Source of the DNA: Parasponia andersonii
Lineage: Eukaryota > Streptophyta > Magnoliopsida > Rosales > Cannabaceae
Assembly: GCA_002914805.1 (NCBI GenBank)
Contig: JXTB01000315.1
Span: 299,333-363,332 of the forward strand
Length of the DNA: 64,000 nucleotides
Direction: 5' to 3'
A model generated the notes under the pieces. The model searched no databases. It was given only the letters and a program-made list of their open reading frames with translations, and was not told the origin of the DNA. Every line of letters starts with the position of its first letter. Position 1 is the first letter of the stretch. Made by a program: the position numbers and the translations under genes. Positions 24,164 to 34,789 of this stretch are shown piece after piece.

Positions 24164-25044
24164 TTCTTTATTTATTATATTTTGTTTTTTCAACATGGAT
24201 TTTTGTTTGATCATGCATTTTAAAAAATTCTTAGGATGCGGCCATAACATCATTGTGTTAGGAAAAAAATCTTAAACACCTGTTTTCTTGAGTATATTTT
24301 CATAAATACACATTTTTTTATTTTTATTTCATAAATAACTGTTTCTGTATCTGATTTTTGAGAAATGTATACCATACATATTTTATACACGAAATATATA
24401 ATATGGTACACATTCTACGAATAAAAATAATACCGAAAATGAATATACATTTTAAAATGTATACTATATATATAAATTTACACTACAAATTAAAATTTTC
24501 TTTTTGAAAGGATGTAAATGTAAATTGTAGATAAAAATTTGTAAATGTATACCGCACATGTGTTGTACATAAAATGTATACCTAAAAAATAGATATTTTT
24601 GAAAGAAAAATAAAAAGTGGGTATTGAAACATAAGACTCAAAAATAGATGCTGGGTGTAAATTTCTCCACTGATGTTGGTAGACTCGTCTAGTAAAGAGT
24701 AGATATGTGAGCAGTAATGCCAGGAGACAACTGTACTGGTCACTGTTGACAAACATGATGAACATATCCTTTCGCAAATTAAGAAATATTAATCAATTAA
24801 AGTTAAGCTCAATGGATATGTACGTATCGCATATGATATAATGCTTGTGGTACATTGCGGCAAAGTCTCAGTTTTCATTTTTTTTTTTTAGCAAGAGCAA
24901 AGAATTTTCTTGTCTTCTTTCTTCTTTCTTTTTGTCCAAGTTATTCTTCTACCTTTTCTTATAGCACGAATCTCTCCACCGAAATGTTTCCTTTTTTAAA
25001 ATTATTTTCGCTTTCTCTTTACTTTCTCTCACAATGCTTAAAAA
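24164..25044. other. upstream region of DC1 gene A
   Basis: 24640-24810 matches 36460-36640 of the second duplicated block, and 24853-25040 matches the leader before pseudogene B (40030-40250), with the shared motif AAAGA(A/G)TTTTCTT and a pyrimidine-rich tract. It may hold the ancestral promoter and 5' leader. 24240-24640 is AT-rich with many TATA and GTATAC motifs and no recognised element. Confidence 0.45.
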
Positions 25045-25341
25045 ACTAGAGGCCTCTCTTTTCATGCACCTTGAGGATGACACGACATCTATTAACAAAT
25101 CTATATTAGTTGTGGCATATATGTGCCCATTCTAATATTATAGCTCCTTTTTACGCTTGCTATTCGCAAGAATACTAACTCCATAAATCAACCGCAGAGT
25201 TGCCGCACTTTTTGAATCACTCATTTTTCATTCTTTCACCCTCTCACTTTGCATACTCCTGAAAATTATTCTTGCAATATTTCTTGTCATAGATTCTTCT
25301 CTTGTGCTCCATCTTTCTAGTGTGTTCAGTTCAAATCTAAC
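25045..25341 (+). pseudogene. decayed first DC1 module of gene A
   Basis: This stretch aligns with the N-terminal coding part of pseudogene B (40840-41000): CTCCTTTTTACGCTTGC matches CTCTTTTTTACGCTTGC, and CTCCATAAATCAACCGCAGAGTTGCCG matches CTCCACAAATCATGCTCAGAGTTGCCG over its length. In gene A it holds stops and frameshifts (for example TAA at about 25175), so translation cannot start at the ancestral position. It suggests the present start at 25342 is a replacement. Confidence 0.65.
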
Positions 25342-25582
25342 ATGGACGTAGATCAGTCTGCTATGAATATGCCCCCTACAACATCGACTGAGTTGCCGAA
25401 ACTGTTAAATCACTCTTTTCATCCCTCCCACCCTCTCACTTTGCATACTCATACTTCCTATTATTGCGATTCTTGTCACAGATTCTTCTCTAATGTTTCA
25501 TCTTTCCGGTGTGTTGAATGCAATATTGACATGGATGTAGAATGCGCTATGATGCCTCCCATAACATTCACAGAAGTCGATC
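25197..25582 (+). repeat. 193-bp tandem duplication of a DC1 module
   Basis: GAGTTGCCG begins at 25197 and again at 25390. The following 190 bp correspond throughout: CCCTCTCACTTTGCATACTC in both, TTCTTGTCA(T/C)AGATTCTTCTC, and ATGGACGTAGATCAGTCTGCTATGAATATG against ATGGATGTAGAATGCGCTATGATG. The second copy is coding; the first is degenerate except for its last 50 bp, which now supply the start codon. Confidence 0.8.
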
Positions 25583-28500
25583 AAAGAAACATTATTCAGC
25601 ATTTTAGTCATCAACATTCGATGCCACTTGTCATGATTGACAGCGAAGACGAAATCAATTGCTTCGCATGTCAGTCAACCCTACGTTCTGGTGAACGAGT
25701 TAATGGATGCACAAAATGTAAGTATTTTCTTCATGAATTATGTGCGGAGTTGCCAAAAGAAATCCAATTTCCTTTTCATTGGTACCATGGTCTTCTTTAC
25801 CTTAAGGTACAACACTTTGAGTTCAAATGCGTGTTATGTAAAGAAAGTTACAAAACAATCTTCACTTTCAAATGTAATCAGTGTAGTTTTCAGTTATGCA
25901 TGAAATGCAGTTCTACGAGAATTAGAGGAACTATTAAGTATGAATATCATGAGCACCTTCTTTCTTTCGTGTGGGAAAATAATAAGCCTATTGATCGTTG
26001 CAGCAATTATGATTCCTATTGTAAGCGACCATTCGTCTCTTACGGCAAAGAAATTTCTTACACCTCTTCCTACGCATTTTATTGTTTGGAATGCGACTTC
26101 AAAGTCCACATGATATGTGGACCATTACCATCCATGGTTAAACATGAGTGCCACATACATCCTCTTATTCTTGTTGATTCCCTCATTGAAGATACTTCTG
26201 GAGAATACAATTGTGATGTTTGTGAAACAGAAAGAGATCCACGAATACGCGTCTATTTTTGTGAAAAATGCAAATATATTGCACATGTACAATGTGTGGC
26301 TTCTGAGGTATGCTAATTATTATTTATATATATATTTACTTATTTTTAACTCCTAATACAACTTATGATTTGCTTAAAAAAATATAGTTGCCAATAGTAG
26401 TTTCTTTTTGAGAAAATGTCATAAAATCACTTTTATAATTTAAGAAATATAGAAAAAAAAACCTCTTAAATTTGATTTTTTATTATGAAAAACCATGTAA
26501 TTCGACTATTTTTGACTTTTTATTATGAAAAACCTTGTAATTCAACTATTTTTGAAATCTGACTTTCTCGTACAAACTAAATTAGGAAAATTAATAAAAA
26601 ATGACACAATTGTTTATATTTTCAGTGGATGGTAGACTTAGGTTTATTTTACATTTTACATTATGTAATAAATAATTATTTAGAAATTTTTTATCATTTA
26701 TGAGGTCATTTGAAAATTAAAAAGATTTTTAAAAATTAGTATAGATAAGTTTTCAACTTATTTTTAATCTTAATCTATTGTTTATTAATAGTAGTTTTGT
26801 TATTTTGTCACTTTCTCTAATTTTGATGATACGAGAAGATTAAGATTTAAAAATAGTCAAATTACAAGGCTTTTTGTAATAAAAATTAAATTCAAAAGGG
26901 TTTTTCTATATTTCTTAAAACATAGGTGGTTTGGTAAAAAGAATTATGAAATACAAGGAGATTTTACAACGTTTTCTCTTTCTTTTTAATTGAATCTCTA
27001 TAATTTAATTTGCTGAATCAATTTGAAGTCTATAAACTGTCAAAAGATGTGCTCAACTTGTCTCTTTCCCTTATGTGTGTGTTTATAGCTGCGTATGTAT
27101 ATAAACATACACATAGTTACTACAATTTTCTCAAGTATGTACATATATATTATATTTTAAATGAAGTTTATCAAATGTGATAATTCGTAAATACAAATGT
27201 TAAAGGGTTCTTTTGCAAAATAGATCTTTTTTAAGAAAAAAAAATGTGAATTTTAGTGAATAGCCTATGTTATTTTGTGCAAAGTAGTATTTCTTATCAA
27301 TACTCAATTTACACTTAACTATATATGCTTATAACACCGTACTTGACCATGAAATAAATAATATTTTGCAAATAATTTTAAAATATAAGTCTTTTACTAA
27401 AAATACTTTCAAAAGGCCCACTTAATTTCCCAACTTAAAAAACTTTATTTTTTCCTTTTATTTACTTAGGTGTTTCTTTAACTTCTTATTAATGATTAAT
27501 TACACTAGTGGTTCCTAAATTATCAACAAGGTTTTATTTTTGTCCCTAAACTTTAAAACATAAATGTTTTAGTTTTTCAACCTTTATATTTTGTTTTACT
27601 TTTTTTTCGTTTTCAAAAGTAAGTGAGTGGGCTAGGCCAAATCAGTTTTTACCCCTTACCTCTCAGTGGTTTTTTAAATTCAGTGGGTTACATGTTGTTT
27701 TACTTAGTGCTTACATTAATACTTATTCTTATAAGAAAAAGTTGAAAGACCAAAATATATAAAAAAAAAAATTTAAAGACCGACCTCCCAAATAATTTAG
27801 TTAAAGGCTAAGAAAAAGTTAATCCTTAAATCAATTTGGATTCATAAGAATCCTATCGTCTTTGTGATCTTACGTATGATAAATATATTAAATGTTGGTC
27901 CTGAATCTTGATATTGTGCTTTTGGCTTGAAATTGGACAGATTATAAACACTCTAACAGGAGACCTTAGGGGTGTGGAGCTCGAGACTCTGGGAGAAGAT
28001 ATATGGAAATCATTACATGAAAGTGACATCGGTATAAAAGCGATATTGGAAGAGCTAGGCAGGTCTCCGTTAACATTGAAGGATATAATAAATGAACTAA
28101 CCGTAAGAGAGAAAAAAAATTTAAGAATATTTTACAAATGGGATGATGCGTCATCTGATGACCGGAGACAATCGGAAGATTATAGTCATGATACTGCACA
28201 ATCTAAGCTTGGAGATGAAGATATTAATTGGATTTTAGGGCTTTCTCGCTTCACCAATAAGGATTTCGACGAACTATTTGAAGAGTTCAAGCGCTTCTAT
28301 CTCAGTGCAACATTGGAATTGCCATCTAGCGATTTAGAGTTGAAGATTGTGACTGTCCAAGATTATAAGATACCTCTTACTTTGGCAAAAGTTCTGAGAG
28401 CATTACTTGATAAGTATGGAGATGTTAGCTCTAGGAGTAAGGGAACAATACCATCCAAGAGCATTGTCTATTTTATTTTGTGTCGAGTCTTGAAAAGAAT

Positions 28501-28939
28501 GTGCAGTACTACGGTGGCAGACATCACCAAGAGTCTTCTTCAAGAATGGTATTACCACTTGAGATTCGTGAAGTTCAAGCTCTTTGAAATCGGTTTCGCA
28601 CTTGCGAATCTAGAAAGACTTGCTCGTGCTTTCTTGGGTCTTCAAGCAAAAAGACTTGAAAATGAAATCCCGATAATAATAAACGGAAATATCTCCAACC
28701 TACACCAAGAGATAGCAAAGCTACAACGAGAGATAACAAAGGAGAAGTCTAAATTGGAGCAATGTGAGAAGTATCGAGGGTCTTCTGCAAAGTCAAAGTT
28801 CATGGAAGATTGTTTGAACGAGGCTTCGACATTAAAATGGAAAGATGCATGTGGAGATATGTTTACAGGGTATGACCCCGGAATCACTCGTCACCCTTGG
28901 TGGAACGTCTTCAAGCTACAAGAGTACCATTATGTTTAG
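25342..28939 (+). CDS. DC1-domain protein A (VACUOLELESS GAMETOPHYTES-like), two exons
   Basis: Exon 1 is 25342-26307 and exon 2 is 27941-28939, giving 654 codons. The donor GAG|GTATGC and acceptor TTGGACAG|ATT join in phase 0. Residues 20-322 hold five Cys/His-rich DC1 modules, roughly 24-70, 85-138, 152-189, 203-262 and 268-322, with pairs such as CDSC, CFAC and CVLC and endings like FLHELCAELP. DC1 modules are plant zinc-binding folds related to C1 domains; their ligands are mostly unknown. Residues 323-654 form a helical domain I do not recognise, with a likely coiled coil at about 573-599. No signal peptide or membrane segment is seen. The start was chosen as the first ATG in frame; the ancestral 5' module upstream is dead. 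The gene may be functional or a recent pseudogene. Its paralogue is at 40813-50880. Confidence 0.8.
26410..26978. mobile_element. MULE-type MITE in gene A intron, TSD TTTCTTTTT
   Basis: A 569-bp element with long terminal inverted repeats of over 150 bp: the left has TTTAAGAAATATAGAAAAA and the reverse of the right has TTTTAAGAAATATAGAAAAA, with further pairs such as CTTGTAATTCAACTATTTTT. The ends are GAGAAAATG and CGTTTTCTC. The 9-bp sequence TTTCTTTTT occurs at 26401-26409 and again at 26979-26987. Nine bases is the duplication length of Mutator-like elements. It encodes nothing. It lies 100 bp into the intron (26308-27940). Confidence 0.85.
27494..27830. mobile_element. possible second MITE in gene A intron
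   Basis: The left edge (GGTTCCTAAATTATCAAC...GTCCCTAAACTTTAA) and the reverse of the right edge (CTTTAACTAAATTATTTGG...GTCTTTAAATTTTT) are loosely inverted copies, a layout common in plant MITEs. The ends and duplication were not resolved. Confidence 0.35.
27941..28939 (+). other. exon 2 of gene A: unrecognised helical domain
   Basis: The exon encodes 332 residues with no family I can name. Blocks kept in the second copy (49912-50880) include YKWDDASS, a SKLGD(E/K)DI(N/D)WIL stretch, LSRFTNK(D/N)F, ALLDKYGD, FVYFILC-like and LANLERL, then a charged heptad-like region with EIAKLQREITKEKSKL. It ends in a Trp- and Cys-containing tail (KDACGDMF, HPWWNVFK). Its frame is open to TAG at 28937. Because both paralogues carry it, the joining to DC1 modules predates the duplication. 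Confidence 0.7.
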
Positions 28940-29486
28940 ACTAAGGCTACATGTATGCACTCACGATTGTACTATCGTATTTCCTTTCTTTTGGACGATA
29001 GTCATATTATACTGATCCATTAATGGATGTGGGCCTCCTGTGTCCTTAAAAATTTGAAAGCGCCTTTATTATTATTAATTTTTTTAAATGAAATCTTATT
29101 TTTAATGCCGGTGAAGCCAACACAGTGATTGTTTTTTTTTATGGGGCTGTGTGAAAAGTTGACATCATGTGTTTGGCAGCAGGATCGGAAAGGGTTTGAC
29201 TGGGCTTATTAGATTTAGGATTGGAATATTGGAATTAATTATTGATACGAAAAATACCAAATTTCGGCTTTAAGCACTAAAAGGTTAGAGATTTAAATTT
29301 AGTCCAACGTAGTACGAACTATCATGAACAAGGAAATTTCGAAAGAAAAAAAAATAGACTATTGGAAGAGAAGCATCAATTTTTGTTGAAAATGACTCGA
29401 GAGAGCTGCCGTTGTTTGATGTGTCTCACAAATCACAACTCTTCATTAGAGAGGAACCACATAAGTTTCATTGATATTATGGCCTC
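28940..29486. other. 3' flank of gene A
   Basis: Probable 3' untranslated and intergenic sequence. An AATAAA-like signal was not clear; TTATTATTATTAATT near 29066 is AT-rich. An 11-bp palindrome-like pair, GTACTATCGTA and GGACGATAGTC, lies at 28969-29012. No gene is seen. Confidence 0.4.
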
Positions 29487-29826
29487 AGTTAGAATTCGCG
29501 ACCCGAATTTTATTTACTTTTAGCCCGAAAATTTTGTGGTGCGACATATGTAATATTTTTGTAATTAGGAAAAATTTTGAGATCTGTAGTGGAAGCGGAG
29601 AGATCAGGCCGATAGTTCATTTTATCTGTATAATTTTCTCGATACACATATGTATTTTAGGGTTTTGAGATTATATATATTTCGTCTTTGTCGTATAAAA
29701 TACTACTTTCTGTATCTTATTTTTTGACATAATAAAATTTTCTCCTCTGCCAGTGATTTTTCCACTTAAATTTGTGTGTTCTTGTTTTTCATCCTTTTGT
29801 CGATTATCGTTTAGTAATTCTAAATA
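29487..29826 (+). repeat. 5' LTR, 340 bp
   Basis: It begins AGTTAGAATTCGCGACCC, where the usual TG has become AG, and ends GTAATTCTAAATA. It shares both ends with 33676-33804, but the middle (about 210 bp) is present only here. Confidence 0.85.
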
Positions 29827-29829
29827 AAC

Positions 29830-29841
29830 TAGTATCAGAGC
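29830..29841 (+). other. primer-binding site (tRNA-iMet)
   Basis: TAGTATCAGAGC, one base from TGGTATCAGAGC, four bases after the LTR. Confidence 0.85.
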
Positions 29842-29865
29842 TTTAATCCACGTTTGATTACGATA

Positions 29866-31063
29866 ATGACAACCATGAAGTATGATATTCCGCTTTTGGA
29901 TCGCAACACCAGATTTTCGTTATGGCAGGTTACGATGCGGGTTGTCCTCGAACAGTTGGATTTGGATGATACACTGTTAGGAATTAATACGATGCCTTCA
30001 TCATTATCAATGGAGGAAAAGCAACAAAGGGATCGAAAAGCCCTATCTCAGATTTTAACTACATCTGTCGAATCAGATATTACAAGATATTCTAAATGAA
30101 AAAACTGTTGCGGCTTTATGGTTGAAATTAGAGCAGCTATGCATGACGAAAAGTCTAACGAACAAGCTGCATCAGAAGCAATGACTGTATTCTCTTTGTA
30201 TGGTAGAAGGTATGTCTCTAGAAGAACACATAAACGTCTTTAAGGAAATTGTTTCTGATCTGAAAGCTTTGGAGGTTAAATATGAGTCAGAGAATTTAGC
30301 ACTGATTTGGCTGTATTCGTTGCCCCTTTTACATATGCCTTTTAGAGACACTATTTTGTATAGTCGTGAATCCCTTACTCTGAGCATAACTTATGATTCT
30401 CTACTCTCTAAGGAGAAGATGGATCAGATTGTTACAGAAACTGAGACTCAGGCAGAGGGTCTCGTTGCTAGAGGTAGAACACAAGAAAGGAATTCTGGGA
30501 GTGATAATAGAGGTAGATCGAAATCTAGAAATAAAAGTAAAAATTACAATTATTACAAGAAAAAGGGCCACATCAAATCTGAATGCTATAAGCTTCAGAA
30601 TAAGAATAAGAATGCTGCTCCTAATCATAAGGGAAAACAAACTAAAAATACCGGTGAAGCCAGTGTTGCTGAAGATGATATCAGTGATGGAAAACTTTTA
30701 GTTGTTTCTGATGGTGACTCCAAACCATATGATGACTGGATTCTCGATTCTGGTTGCACGTTTCATATGTGTCCTAATAGGAACTGGTTTTCGACGTATG
30801 AAACAGTAACCAAAGGTGCTGTGTTGATGGGAAATAATGCGCCTCGTAAAGTTACTAGTATTGGAATAGTCAAAATTAAGATGTTTGATGGAGTTGTCAG
30901 GACTCTCGGTGGTGTGAGACATGTTCCAGATTTAAAGAGAAATATGATCTCTTTGAGTACTCTTGATTCAAAAAGATATAAGTACACTGGCAAAGGTGGA
31001 ATTCTGAAGGTTTCCAGAGGAGCTCTTGTCGTGATGAAGGGCCAGAAAAGATCTACCAAATGA
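29866..31063 (+). pseudogene. Copia gag and protease
   Basis: Gag starts at ATG 29866 (MTTMKYDIPLLDRN) and is shifted twice before 30200, then is open to 31063. The nucleocapsid motif near 30540-30590 reads YNYYKKKGHIKSEC: the first two zinc-binding cysteines of the CCHC knuckle are tyrosines, as expected from G-to-A changes in TGT codons. The protease motif ILDSGCTFHMCPNR lies at about 30740-30780. A gag-pre-integrase-like stretch ends the frame (GGVRHVPDLKRNMISLS). Confidence 0.88.
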
Positions 31064-32190
31064 TGTGTCTTATTGAGTTCTATAGTTACCAGTAAAATAA
31101 CTATCTCTACTCCTTTGTTGTCAGATGACGAAGTCACTAAACTTTGGCATATGCGTCTTGGGCATATGAGTGAGAATGACATGGCTGAATTAAGCAAAAG
31201 AGGAATTTTTTTTTTTATGGGCAGAGTACCAGTAAACTGAAGTTCTGTGAGCATTGCATTTTTGGGAAGCAGAAGAGAGTTAGATTTATAAAAAGTATCC
31301 ACAACACAAAGGGAACACTTGATTATATACATTCTGATCTCTGGGGACTATCTAGGGTACCTTCTAAAGGAGGTGCTAGATATTTGCTGACACTTATCGA
31401 TGATTTCTCCAGAAAGCTTTGGGTGTTTCTTCTGAAGCATAAGAATGATATGTTACCTATATTTAAGGAGTGGAAGACTATGATCAAGAAGCAGACAGGG
31501 AAGTAGATTAAATGTCTCCGCACTAATAATGGCTTAGAGTTTTGTTCTGATGAGTTTAATGTTTTTTGCAAGTCAGAAGGAATCGTGAAGCACTTAATAG
31601 TTTACCGTACTCCACAACAAAATGGTGTAGCATGCTCTCCAATGCTTGTTTACCTAAGTCATTTTGGGCAGAAGATGCCTCTATAGCCTGTTTTCTGATT
31701 AATCGATCTCTCTCAACTACTACTGAGAAAAAGACTCCAGAAGAGGTATGGTTTAGTACTCCTGCTCATTATTCTGATTTAAAGATATTTGGGTGTCCTG
31801 CATATGCTCATGTTGATAATGGAAAGTTAGAACCAAGATCTATAAAGTGCTTGCATCTTTCTAGGCTAAAAGACTGGTGTTAAAGGATATAAGCTATGGT
31901 ATCCAGAAACTCGGAAGATTATAATGAGTAGAGATGTTATTTTTGATGAATCTACTATGCTTTGCGATTCGTCGCTCAGAGATTTTAGAAGTAAATATCA
32001 GCAGAAATCAAAAACTCATGTGGAACTTCATATTGGGTTAGAATCTATACCAGTATCTACATCTCAGTCAATTTCCTCTACACTACTATCGCCATCACTA
32101 GCGTCACAAAAATATTCTATTACTAAAGATAGGCCTAAAAGAGACATTAGTCCTCCACAAAGGTATGTTGAGGCCAAATGTGGCTGAAAG
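31064..32190 (+). pseudogene. Copia integrase
   Basis: LWHMRLGHMSENDMAEL (about 31141-31195) is the gag-pre-integrase signature. The core is scattered over frames; TAG stops and shifts occur between 31190 and 31570. 31566-31883 is the cleanest part (CLPKSFWAEDASIACFLINR and LKIFGCPAYAHVDNGKL). A linker follows at 31924-32187. Confidence 0.8.
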
Positions 32191-32900
32191 TATAGATTCT
32201 AGTGAAGAATCTTCTACCTATGCAGAGGCAGTTAGTTGTGATGACTCTGGCAAATGAATGATCGCCATGCAAAAGGAGATGGAATCACTTCATAAGAATT
32301 GCACATGGGACTTGGTGAAACTACCTAAAGATAAGAAAGTTGTTTGCTGCAAATGGGTCTACAAAAGGAAAGAAGAAACACCAGGAATTGAAGAATCCCA
32401 GTATAATGCGAGACTGGTTGCAAAGGGCTACAGTTGTGGTTCTAGGCATAGACTTTACAAATGTGTTCTCTCTAGTTATAAAGCATAGTTCAATTCGAGC
32501 TTTATTTGGTATTGTGGCTATGCATGATTTTGAGCTTGAGCAGTTAGATGTGAAGACATCATTCTTACATGGAGAACTTGAAGAAAACATCTACATGGAA
32601 TAGCCAGAGGATTTTGTAGACTCAGGAAAGGAGGATTATGTGTACTTATTAAAGAAGTCTCTGTATGGCCTGAAACAGTCACCCAGACAGTGGTATAAGA
32701 GGTTTAATTCATTTATGACTACTCATGATTTTAAGAGAAGTAGCTATGACAGTTGTGTCTACTTTAAGAAGAGTGATGATGGGTCTTTTATGTATCTACT
32801 CTTATATGTCGATGACATGTTGATAGCAGCTAAGGATAAAGAGTACTCTATTAGCAGCTCATTTCAGACTTTCATCTACTTTATCTCCATAATCAGATGA
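32191..32900 (+). pseudogene. Copia reverse transcriptase
   Basis: Motifs in order: HKNCTWDLVKLPKDKKV, CKWVYKRK, QLDVKTSFLHGELEE (32340-32603, shifted), LKKSLYGLKQSPRQWYKRF and the catalytic LLYVDDMLIA (about 32798-32830). After this the usual linker to RNase H is deleted; the frame ends at 32900. Confidence 0.88.
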
Positions 32901-33582
32901 TGAGATTGATTATATGTCTCGAGTTTCATATTTTAGTGCAGTGGAATCTCTCATGTATACTATGGTTTGTTCTCGTTCAGATTTGTCATATGTAGTCAGC
33001 GCTATTAGTAGATACATGGTGAATTCTGGTAAAGAACATTGGAAAACAGTTCAGTGGATTTTTAGATACTTACATGGCTCTATTGATGCTTGTTTGTAAT
33101 TTGGAAGAACTAGAAGTGGAGTCATTGGATATGTTGATTCTGATTTTGCTAGAGACCTTGATAAGAGAAGATCTCTCACTGGGTATATTTTCACCATTGA
33201 TGATTGTGCTATCAGTTGGAAAGCTACCTTACAGACTACAATTAAATTGTCTACTACTGAGGCTGAATACATGGCTATTACTGAAGTGTGTAAGGAAACT
33301 ATTTGGTTGAAGGGACTATTCAGTGAACTCAGTGAAGACTTACAATTGATCATAATCTTTTGTGATAGTCAAAGTACTATTTTTCTCTTAAAAGATCAGA
33401 TGTTTCATGAGAAGACCAAGCACGTTGATGTGCGGTATCATTTTGTTCGTGATATTATTGCTCGAGGTGATATAATTATGAGCAAAGTTAGTACTCATAA
33501 TAATCCTGCTGATATGATGACTAAGACACTTCGTGGAGACAAGTTTAAGCATTCCTTAAAGTTGGTTAGTGTTACTTGCTGA
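32901..33582 (+). pseudogene. Copia RNase H
   Basis: 32914-33099 carries YFSAVESLMYTMVCSRSDLS, and after a stop at 33097 the domain continues at 33247-33582 with [42 protein letters not shown] and [10 protein letters not shown]. These are the standard RNase H and C-terminal landmarks of Copia polyproteins. Confidence 0.88.
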
Positions 33583-33664
33583 GTTTTACCTTCTTTGTGA
33601 AAAAGGTGGAGAATATATTTTTTTTGTTAAAGAACAGAGTTATTCCTTAATCGGAATTCGTGTC

Positions 33665-33675
33665 AAGGTAGAGAT
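33665..33675 (+). other. polypurine tract
   Basis: AAGGTAGAGAT abuts the 3' LTR (TGTTAGAG at 33676). Confidence 0.75.
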
Positions 33676-33804
33676 TGTTAGAGTTCGTGACCCGAATTCT
33701 ATTTGCCATCTGCCAGTGATTTTTTCCGATTAGGATTTTCTACTTAAATCTGTGTGTTCTTGTTTTTCATCCTTTTGTCGATTATCGTTCAGTAATTCTT
33801 AACA
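33676..33804 (+). repeat. 3' LTR with internal deletion, 129 bp
   Basis: It starts TGTTAGAGTTCGTGACCC and ends GTAATTCTTAACA. Compared with the 340-bp partner the central 210 bp are absent, removing the region where a promoter would lie. Confidence 0.85.
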
Positions 33805-34326
33805 GCCTCACATATCATCCATTAGATGTCTCTGAGAGCAATTCTGGTGAAATGAAAATTTCACCGGTCTTTTCATTTTCACTTGTGAAACTACTAGTTG
33901 AGTTTTTATTAGATTTTTTGTTTAAATTGTTAAATGTCTAGGACTTTTACTGATTATCCTTACATTGCTGTTTACATATCTTATAATAACTTCGGAACTA
34001 GTACATGATTGCTCATACTATAACTTATTGTAATTTGATACTGATCTAGATCTACTCCTATCCCAATATGAGAATGCATGTTCACAAACAATATCTTTCT
34101 ATAATATCGATAATATTGTATCCGTTTGAATTCAATGTACACTCTTCACTTTAATAGAAGGGTTCTTTCTTTCTCCATGGATTTTTCAGAATCGTTTTAG
34201 ATGGGTTCTTTTAATTAAATCCTAATGCTTAAATATTTAAGTGTTTTGATTTGTATCGTGTCCTTACTAAAGGTTTACGTACGGTCTCAAAATCTCATGA
34301 TTTTATCATTACAAATTGTTTTTACT

Positions 34327-34330
<4 letters not shown>
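33805..34330. other. intergenic, nothing recognised
   Basis: AT-rich flank between the Copia element and the next MITE, without coding or repeat features I can support. Confidence 0.4.

Positions 34331-34363
<33 letters not shown>
34331..34363. repeat. (TA)n microsatellite, MITE flank
   Basis: A run of about 16 AT units directly left of the MITE; a 42-bp run (34635-34676) lies on the right. Confidence 0.9.
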
Positions 34364-34366
<3 letters not shown>

Positions 34367-34632
34367 CACCAATTCAGTAGGTATTTTTTTTTTACCTATG
34401 CATAGGTATTAATTTGGCCAATAAAAATTTAGCATACATATTTTTTTATTGTAAAAAGTAGCATGCATATTTTATTTTTTTATTGTAAAAAGTAAAAGAG
34501 AGAAAGAGTATTAATGATACACGTCTTTTCATGCACTTTATTATAGCCATTAGATCACCATTAGATGGTAATCCAATGGCTAAAACAAAATACCTTCTAT
34601 AGGAAAAAAAAAAAAACCTATTGAATTGGCAA

Positions 34633-34634
<2 letters not shown>
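34364..34634. mobile_element. MITE (family M1), 271 bp
   Basis: The left end GGGCACCAATTCAGTAGGTA and the reverse of the right end GGTTGCCAATTCAATAGGTT form imperfect terminal inverted repeats, followed by poly-T on each arm. Very similar copies lie at 63680-63902 and from 63913 to the window edge. All sit within TA-rich tracts, so a TA target duplication (Stowaway-like) is likely but cannot be proven. No coding capacity. Confidence 0.8.

Positions 34635-34676
<42 letters not shown>
34635..34676. repeat. (TA)n microsatellite, MITE flank
   Basis: About 21 AT units directly after the MITE. Confidence 0.9.
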
Positions 34677-34679
<3 letters not shown>

Positions 34680-34789
34680 AATATACGTATAACTTTATAA
34701 TTACTAAATTCACGCCAGATTACAAAAGTTAAAATCTGGGAATGTCATTCAATTCCTTGACTCTGCACACACTAATCCTGTATGAACAT

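Larger units (their letters stand above)
29487..33804 (+). mobile_element. decayed Ty1/Copia retrotransposon, TSD GCCTC
   Basis: GCCTC occurs at 29482-29486 and 33805-33809, a perfect 5-bp duplication that fixes both ends. The 5' LTR (29487-29826) is followed by a tRNA-Met primer site, then gag-protease, integrase, reverse transcriptase and RNase H on the plus strand, a polypurine tract and a shortened 3' LTR. Frameshifts, stops and a deletion in the reverse-transcriptase/RNase H linker disable it. It belongs to a different Copia family from the one at 14827-20069. Confidence 0.93.

Noticed and set aside
30763..31332. 189-codon minus-strand open frame
   Set aside because: Antisense to Copia protease and integrase motifs; a shadow frame.
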